A stretch of DNA of 8,450 nucleotides from Treponema sp. (GTDB lineage: Bacteria > Spirochaetota > Spirochaetia > Treponematales > Breznakiellaceae). The stretch covers positions 1 to 8,450 of the forward strand of contig JAISPY010000001.1 in assembly GCA_031274565.1 (NCBI GenBank). The letters are read 5' to 3'. The translations under genes were made by a program, and so were the position numbers. The notes below the pieces were generated by a model. The model saw nothing but the letters and a program-made list of their open reading frames with translations, did not search any database and was not told the DNA's origin. Positions 5,908 to 8,450 of this stretch are shown in pieces; positions within the stretch are counted from its first letter, which is position 1; each line of letters opens with the position of its first letter.

Positions 5908-7536
5908 TTACTTAGCAAAGATCCTGAAGATCCGCCAGTTGATGCCGTAATGACGGACCCGCAACCCCATCTGCCGTTCAGTGATACCCAGCCGGCGGGC
6001 CGCGGCCGCCATATTTCCTTCGCTGATCTTCAATGCCTCTATGATGAGTTCCTTTTCCAGCCGGGAAAGGGCCGCTTCCAGGGTCGTGGTCGGTTCGGTC
6101 TTGGTGGATACCGCGGATTGCAGACTTGGAGGCAGGTTATAGGAATGGATCACCGTGTCAGTGGACAGGATCACCGCCCGTTCGATGCAGTTCTCCAGTT
6201 CCCGGACATTACCAGGCCAAGAATAACTGGTGAGGAGATCAATCGCCGGGGTGGATATCCGCTTGATGAGCTTGCCGTTCTTTTTCGCGTATTTCTCCGC
6301 AAAATAGTCCGCCAAAAGTACTATGTCGCTCTTCCGTTCCCGCAAGGGGGGAATATGTACGGGGAATACATTGAGCCGGTAGTACAGGTCCTCCCGAAAC
6401 CGACCCGCCTTAACTTCCTCTTCCAGGTTCCGGTTTGTCGCGGCAATGAGCCGCACATCCACCTTGATGGTAAGGGTTCCCCCGACCCGTTCCAGTTCCC
6501 GCTCCTGGAGCACCCGCAGGAGCTTTACCTGGAGGTGGGGAGGGAGTTCCCCGATTTCATCCAGAAAAATCGTCCCCCGATGGGCGAGTTCAAACCGGCC
6601 TTTGCGTTGCGCCATGGCGCCGGTGAATGCCCCTTTCTCATGGCCGAAGAGTTCGCTTTCAATGATCGATTCAGGCAGGGCCGCGCAGTTTATCGTAACC
6701 AAAGCCTCGTTTGCCCGCTTGGAAAGCCGGTGCAACTCCACCGCCACCAGTTCCTTACCCGTACCGCTTTCCCCGGTGATGAGCACCGTGGCGTCACTGG
6801 GGGCCACCTGGGAGAGCATCTCGTACACCTTCCGCATGGCATTACCGGTTCCGATGATAGCGCTCCCTGCCGCAAGCCGCCCGCCTTGAGCGTTCAATAC
6901 CTCGCTTACAAGCCGCCTCCCCTGGACATTCCCGGCTTGCCTAAGCCGAAACTGCTCTTCCAGGATCCGCTCCCGGAGCTTTGCGGAATCCGCGATAATA
7001 GCGGAAACGGTTTCCAGCAAATTCCGATCCCGGAGCATCTGTACTTCCGCGCTTACATGAAACTGGTCCGGCTGTATTCGGCGTTCCGCACTGAGGGTTC
7101 CGATAACGCCGCCGCCGGACCGGATAGGGACACAGTAATAGGTAAGTCCGGCCATATCCGCCCGGGTGCGGTTCTTGGCCCGGTTGAGGAACCGGGTTTC
7201 TTTGGAAAGATCCGGCGCCATAATCGCCTGCCCGGATTCAAACACCCGGCCCACCAGCCCTTCCCCGAGCCGGTACTGGCCCCGCTCCTTTTCTTCCGGG
7301 GAAAGCCCATAGGCTTCCTCTATTTTCAAAAGCCCGGTGGATCGGTCCAATAGGGTTACCATACCCCAGGTAAGCCCTGCCCGGCTTTCTAAGAGGCTCA
7401 AGAGGGGACCCAAGGCGCTCCGTAATTCCACATGCTTATCAAAGGTCCGGGCTATATCAAAGAGTAATTCCAATTCCGCCCGTTCCCAATCAACCTGAGA
7501 GGATGTAGCTATCTCACCATTCAGCGCAACATTCAT
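5908..7536 (-). CDS. nifA: NifA-type sigma-54-dependent transcriptional activator
   Basis: A bacterial enhancer-binding protein that uses ATP to open sigma-54 RNA polymerase promoters. Domain order: N-terminal GAF sensor (about 25-180); linker helix; AAA+ domain (about 225-462) with Walker A GESGTGKE (255-262), the sigma-54 contact loop GAFTGA (302-307), Walker B GTIFLDE (321-327), REDLYYRLNVFP (381-392) and WPGNVREL (440-447); and a C-terminal Fis-type helix-turn-helix (about 495-532, NMAAAARRLGITERQMGLRV). GAF plus this C-terminus is the NifA pattern, and 542 residues fits. Only C135, C284 and C450 occur, so the paired cysteines after the AAA+ domain of oxygen-sensing rhizobial NifA are absent. 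Control is then more likely through the GAF domain or a partner. The ribosome site is weak, and a palindrome lies just upstream. No nif structural genes are in view, so another sigma-54 activator with the same layout is possible, and the gene name is an inference. Confidence 0.8.
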   Translation of the reverse strand: MNVALNGEIATSSQVDWERAELELLFDIARTFDKHVELRSALGPLLSLLESRAGLTWGMVTLLDRSTGLLKIEEAYGLSPEEKERGQYRLGEGLVGRVFESGQAIMAPDLSKETRFLNRAKNRTRADMAGLTYYCVPIRSGGGVIGTLSAERRIQPDQFHVSAEVQMLRDRNLLETVSAIIADSAKLRERILEEQFRLRQAGNVQGRRLVSEVLNAQGGRLAAGSAIIGTGNAMRKVYEMLSQVAPSDATVLITGESGTGKELVAVELHRLSKRANEALVTINCAALPESIIESELFGHEKGAFTGAMAQRKGRFELAHRGTIFLDEIGELPPHLQVKLLRVLQERELERVGGTLTIKVDVRLIAATNRNLEEEVKAGRFREDLYYRLNVFPVHIPPLRERKSDIVLLADYFAEKYAKKNGKLIKRISTPAIDLLTSYSWPGNVRELENCIERAVILSTDTVIHSYNLPPSLQSAVSTKTEPTTTLEAALSRLEKELIIEALKISEGNMAAAARRLGITERQMGLRVRHYGINWRIFRIFAK

Positions 7537-7676
7537 GTGCCGATAATACTACATTTATGTAGGATTTGCTAGTAGTAGCTGCAGTACTTCCGGACCTTCC
7601 CCTGCTGCTTCTGTCCGTTCATACTACCCTTAATATAGTCATATCGTAGTAATGAGGGAAGGGGGTTCCCATCCCC
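7537..7676. other. Upstream region of the NifA-type gene
   Basis: No ORF of note. For minus-strand transcription there is a TATATT -10-like box near 7630-7640 without a convincing -35. A GG-N10-GC match (within CCGGAAGTACTGCAGC, minus) fits the sigma-54 spacing, but its flanking bases agree poorly, so I do not call a sigma-54 promoter. Two symmetric sites occur: CTACAT-TT-ATGTAG (7549-7562) and an imperfect one centred on CTGCAG (7574-7588). Confidence 0.35.
7549..7562. promoter_or_regulatory. Palindromic candidate operator before the NifA-type gene
   Basis: CTACAT-TT-ATGTAG: 6-bp perfect arms with a 2-base spacer, 12 bases upstream of the ATG at 7536. Its position in the leader suits a repressor or autoregulatory site, or a small RNA hairpin affecting translation. 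It does not match the TGT-N10-ACA site bound by NifA itself. Confidence 0.35.
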
Positions 7677-7807
7677 ATCAGGGCGAGCGCATTAAAATTA
7701 CTAATTCTTTGCTATATAATGACTTAGTAAAGTATAGGGCAAAAATATCGGGTAACGTAAGTCTTTATACTATAAAGACTTACGATTTTTAATGCGCTGG
7801 CCCTGGT
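7677..7807. mobile_element. Non-coding element with terminal inverted repeats (MITE-like)
   Basis: The ends are imperfect inverted repeats. The left end CAGGGCGAGCGCATTAAAA (7679-7697) matches the complement of the right end (7787-7805) at 18 of 19 positions; the odd pair is G7685 with G7799. The 131-bp AT-rich span has no ORF. Such a unit is what a non-autonomous transposon or a deleted insertion sequence leaves behind. The CAGGGC termini recall some DDE insertion sequences, possibly the ISAs1 group, but this is from memory. The directly flanking bases show no obvious target duplication, which weakens the call. It ends about 35 bp from the left core of the NUDIX cassette. Confidence 0.55.
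7756..7784. terminator. 29-bp near-perfect palindrome, possible terminator
   Basis: Arms of 14 bp (CGTAAGTCTTTATA at 7756-7769 and its exact complement at 7771-7784) are separated by the single base C7770. As RNA it makes a strong AT-rich hairpin. On the plus strand it is followed by ATTTTTAA, on the minus strand after a few bases by ATTTTTG. It can act as a terminator for the minus-strand NUDIX gene. It may equally be a protein-binding or structural part of the inverted-repeat element that contains it. Confidence 0.55.
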
Positions 7808-7840
7808 ACGAGGGCTGTAAAATTACTTTTCCGACAGTCT

Positions 7841-7850
7841 CGTTATGCGC
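7841..7850 (-). repeat. Left cassette border: attC-like core
   Basis: CGTTATGCGC on the plus strand is the exact inverse of 8335-8344. Read on the minus strand it is GCGCATAACG, just after the NUDIX gene, where the first half of an attC site should begin. The matching second half is not found to the left: the inverted-repeat element starts within about 35 bp. Confidence 0.5.
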
Positions 7851-7872
7851 AGTAAAAATTGTTCTTTATGTT

Positions 7873-8304
7873 TCATTCATTTATTATCAAATGCATAATT
7901 TCATTGTTTTTTAAATTTATTATTTGATTAATTATTTTTGGCTGAATGTCTTCTTTGTTTATTTCTTCTTTGGTAAATATAAAATAATTTTCCGGCAAAT
8001 GTATATTCCCATGTATTTTGTGTTTATAATAAAAACAAATTTCATGGTATCTTTTATTATCATACACAAAAAAACTTTCCACAATAGCCTTCAATTTTAT
8101 GTTTTCAATATCAATCCCGAGTTCTTCTTTTATTTCCCTTTTGGCGGCGTTTTCCGATGATTCATTTATTTTTATTCTTCCACCAACTATATAATAAAAT
8201 CCTTCAAGTTTATCCTTATCAAAAATATACCCCTTTTCGGTTTCTATTATTACAGCCGCTCTTATATTTAATTTTATATCTTCCAAAAAAACCGATATAT
8301 CCAC
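7873..8304 (-). CDS. NUDIX hydrolase
   Basis: NUDIX enzymes hydrolyse a nucleoside diphosphate linked to another group, using a divalent metal held by the NUDIX box; the substrate cannot be predicted here. The box is complete: G42-x5-E48-x7-R56-E57-I58-K59-E60-E61-L62-G63-I64, i.e. GX5EX7REUXEEXGU. The 143 residues form one compact domain with no signal peptide. I place the start at the GTG at 8304 because AAAGGA lies 7 bases upstream (8312-8317) and the product then begins MDISVFLEDIKLNIRAAVII, which resembles the usual beginning of small NUDIX proteins. An in-frame ATG at 8340 would add 12 residues and lies inside the CGTTATGCGC core. The open frame continues to 8430 only because the attC-like DNA lacks stops. 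The gene is far richer in A and T than uvrC or the NifA-type gene, so it was probably acquired from elsewhere. Inverted core sites on both sides suggest a mobile integron cassette. Confidence 0.9.
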   Translation of the reverse strand: MDISVFLEDIKLNIRAAVIIETEKGYIFDKDKLEGFYYIVGGRIKINESSENAAKREIKEELGIDIENIKLKAIVESFFVYDNKRYHEICFYYKHKIHGNIHLPENYFIFTKEEINKEDIQPKIINQIINLKNNEIMHLIINE

Positions 8305-8311
8305 ATCAATT

Positions 8312-8317
8312 TCCTTT
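8312..8317 (-). promoter_or_regulatory. Ribosome binding site deciding the NUDIX start
   Basis: AAAGGA on the minus strand, 7 bases before the GTG at 8304. No comparable site precedes the ATG at 8340. Confidence 0.55.
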
Positions 8318-8334
8318 GAATCTATTATTTTATT

Positions 8335-8450
8335 GCGCATAACGTTCCGGCTGTATATGACGTTTTGGCCCGCCCATAAAGCAATGCGTAGCATTGCGGC
8401 GGGCCAAAATGTGGCGGAGAAAAACCCCACAAAGGGCGCAGCCCGACTGG
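8335..8450 (-). other. attC-like recombination site (right cassette border)
   Basis: On the minus strand this segment ends in CGTTATGCGC (8344-8335), close to the integron core GTTRRRY (GTTATGC, one mismatch). Next to it is a long bulged hairpin. TTTTGGCCCGCC (8363-8374) pairs with GGCGGGCCAAAA (8398-8409). GCAATGC (8381-8387) pairs with GCATTGC (8391-8397) around a GTA loop. CATAAA plus one C (8375-8380) is unpaired on one side only, like the asymmetry that orients attC folding. The opposite core, expected near 8430-8443, is not clearly present: CAAAGGGCGC there keeps only part of the motif. The site is therefore divergent, or the hairpin is a different repeat next to a core. The window ends here. 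Confidence 0.5.

Noticed and set aside
5809..7353. 514-codon plus-strand ORF
   Set aside because: It is antisense to the NifA-type gene, rich in Pro, Arg and Gly with no domain, and the opposite strand carries complete AAA+ motifs.
7575..7595. Sigma-54 promoter upstream of the NifA-type gene
   Set aside because: Only the GG-N10-GC spacing matches; the conserved flanking TGGCAC and TTGC bases are mostly absent.
7924..8342. Plus-strand Phe/Tyr-rich ORFs at 7924-8160 and 8157-8342
   Set aside because: They are antisense shadows of the AT-rich NUDIX gene, which has a perfect NUDIX box.
7677..8450. CRISPR array
   Set aside because: The repeats are inverted pairs rather than regularly spaced direct repeats, and no spacers are present.

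Overview
The window looks like a chromosomal segment of a spirochaete, most plausibly a nitrogen-fixing Treponema of the termite-gut type. This is an inference from a spirochaete-style UvrC, a NifA-type regulator, an exported LamG/fibronectin-type protein and GC-rich native genes beside very AT-rich foreign genes. Nothing in the sequence names the species.

Left accessory flank (1-1150). This stretch is an AT-rich graveyard. It holds a broken reading frame at the left edge (1-232, minus) with an exact 11-bp tandem duplication that shifts its frame. Next come two small palindromes and the 3' half of a tRNA-Leu(CAA) gene (311-362) with no 5' half, the kind of scar left by site-specific integration. 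Last is a decayed gene for a membrane-anchored protein of unknown function (529-1060), carrying two in-frame stops and a frameshift. A hairpin at 1091-1109 separates it from the core genes.

Native core (1152-7536). uvrC (minus) encodes the incision subunit of UvrABC repair. Divergent from it is a two-gene operon: an exported LamG-like/FN3 protein and a TPR protein, overlapping by ATGA. After a 222-nt convergent gap comes a GAF-AAA+-HTH sigma-54 activator of the NifA type (minus). It has no nif structural genes beside it and lacks the cysteine motif of oxygen-sensing NifA proteins.

Right accessory flank (7537-8450). A 129-bp inverted-repeat element without coding capacity, with a 29-bp palindrome inside it, lies next to a very AT-rich NUDIX hydrolase gene. 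That gene is bracketed by inverted copies of CGTTATGCGC. Outside the right-hand copy is a long bulged hairpin. This is the layout of an integron gene cassette between attC sites: the right-hand site looks mostly present, while the left-hand one seems cut off by the inverted-repeat element. This candidate cassette, the decayed gene and the tRNA half are the most interesting points. The core genes appear ordinary and intact.
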